Source: Fidelibacterota bacterium (GTDB lineage Bacteria; Marinisomatota; Marinisomatia; Marinisomatales; TCS55). Taken from it: a stretch of 6,073 nucleotides of DNA. The stretch spans positions 1 to 6,073 of the forward strand of contig SCKQ01000077.1 of the NCBI GenBank assembly GCA_004124535.1, written 5' to 3'. Positions within the stretch are counted from its first letter, which is position 1; each line of letters starts with the position of its first letter. The position numbers were made by a program, and so were the translations under genes. Shown piece after piece: positions 5,866-6,073 of the stretch. The notes under the pieces are model-generated. The model saw nothing but the letters and a program-made list of their open reading frames with translations, did not search any database and was not told where the DNA came from.

Positions 5866-5982
5866 ATGAAACGCCTAATATCAATAATACTTATTTTTGC
5901 ACATACTTCAATCTTATTTGCAGATACACTTACATTTAAGAGTGGTGAAAAAATTGAAGGAAAGTTGGTGAAATTTGAATAA
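5866..5982 (+). CDS. Short exported ORF of 38 codons, probably a truncated gene
   Basis: From ATG at 5866 the frame encodes a clear signal peptide (MKRLISIILIFAHTSILFA, residues 1-19) and then only DTLTFKSGEKIEGKLVKFE before TAA. That mature start is typical of larger envelope proteins, in which a DTL-hydrophobic strand and a KxGEKIEGKLVKFE turn and strand open a longer beta-rich domain. A mature peptide of 19 residues would be unusual. Shifting frame at the stop gives NNYYEKQDPIL and then another stop, so one frameshift does not restore a long gene. There is no good Shine-Dalgarno before the start. I favour a decayed remnant; a genuine small secreted peptide cannot be excluded. Nothing further is seen from 5983 to the window end. 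Confidence 0.45.
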   Translation: MKRLISIILIFAHTSILFADTLTFKSGEKIEGKLVKFE

Positions 5983-6073
5983 CTATTATGAAAAACAAGA
6001 CCCAATTCTGTAACTGATTGATAATGAATAATAGTCACTACATGCATGGTTCAATAAAATTATTCGCTTAAAT

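Noticed and set aside
5847..6047. A 66-codon minus-strand frame at the right end
   Set aside because: It is antisense to the short exported ORF, whose signal peptide is far more protein-like; low-complexity A+T-rich DNA easily leaves such frames open.

Overview
The window looks like chromosomal DNA from an FCB-group bacterium, most probably Candidatus Marinimicrobia (SAR406 / Neomarinimicrobiota). Three long proteins end in the same type of C-terminal secretion/sorting domain: an NYPNPFNP opening, an IYDxxGR core, WDATNDYGKPVSAG and a final TKKMVLLK. This is the FlgD-Ig-like, type-IX-secretion type A signal, and its exact wording resembles what I remember of Marinimicrobia proteins. The best promoter candidates are of the TTTG / TAnnTTTG type known from Bacteroidetes relatives, which fits. 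The taxonomic call rests on recognition, not on a search.

Layout from left to right. (1) 1-68, minus: the first 22 codons of a further exported protein, cut by the window edge. (2) 150-1940, minus: a 596-residue secreted FG-GAP/VCBS-type calcium-binding beta-propeller with a sorting domain, followed by a terminator at 120-144. (3) 1941-2231: its promoter, a CGGT-rich stretch, a 24-bp near-palindrome and a hairpin. (4) 2232-2304, minus: a tRNA with anticodon CAU, best read as tRNA-Ile2, with no encoded CCA. (5) 2305-2753: intergenic DNA with several inverted and direct repeats but no convincing gene. (6) 2848-3861, plus: a 337-residue secreted beta-rich protein of unknown function with the same sorting domain. 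(7) 3950-5650, plus: a 566-residue secreted M23 zinc metallopeptidase with an apparently complete active site and the same sorting domain. (8) 5651-6073: a terminator, an intergenic stretch and a 38-codon ORF with a signal peptide that looks like a broken or truncated gene.

The main unlabelled structure is the reuse of outer parts around unrelated passengers. The genes at 150-1940 and 2848-3861 are divergent and share a 65-bp promoter block (55 of 65 positions identical, spacing preserved), placed as inverted repeats on either side of the tRNA. All three long genes share nearly the same 3' coding block, and this resemblance runs on past the stop codon into the terminator. Identity is patchy: different pairs share different exact runs. 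This suggests exchange between loci by gene conversion or module shuffling, rather than conservation of the protein domain alone. Functionally the window encodes surface or secreted proteins: a calcium-binding propeller, an unknown beta-sandwich and a cell-wall-type peptidase. It shows no obvious shared metabolic pathway.
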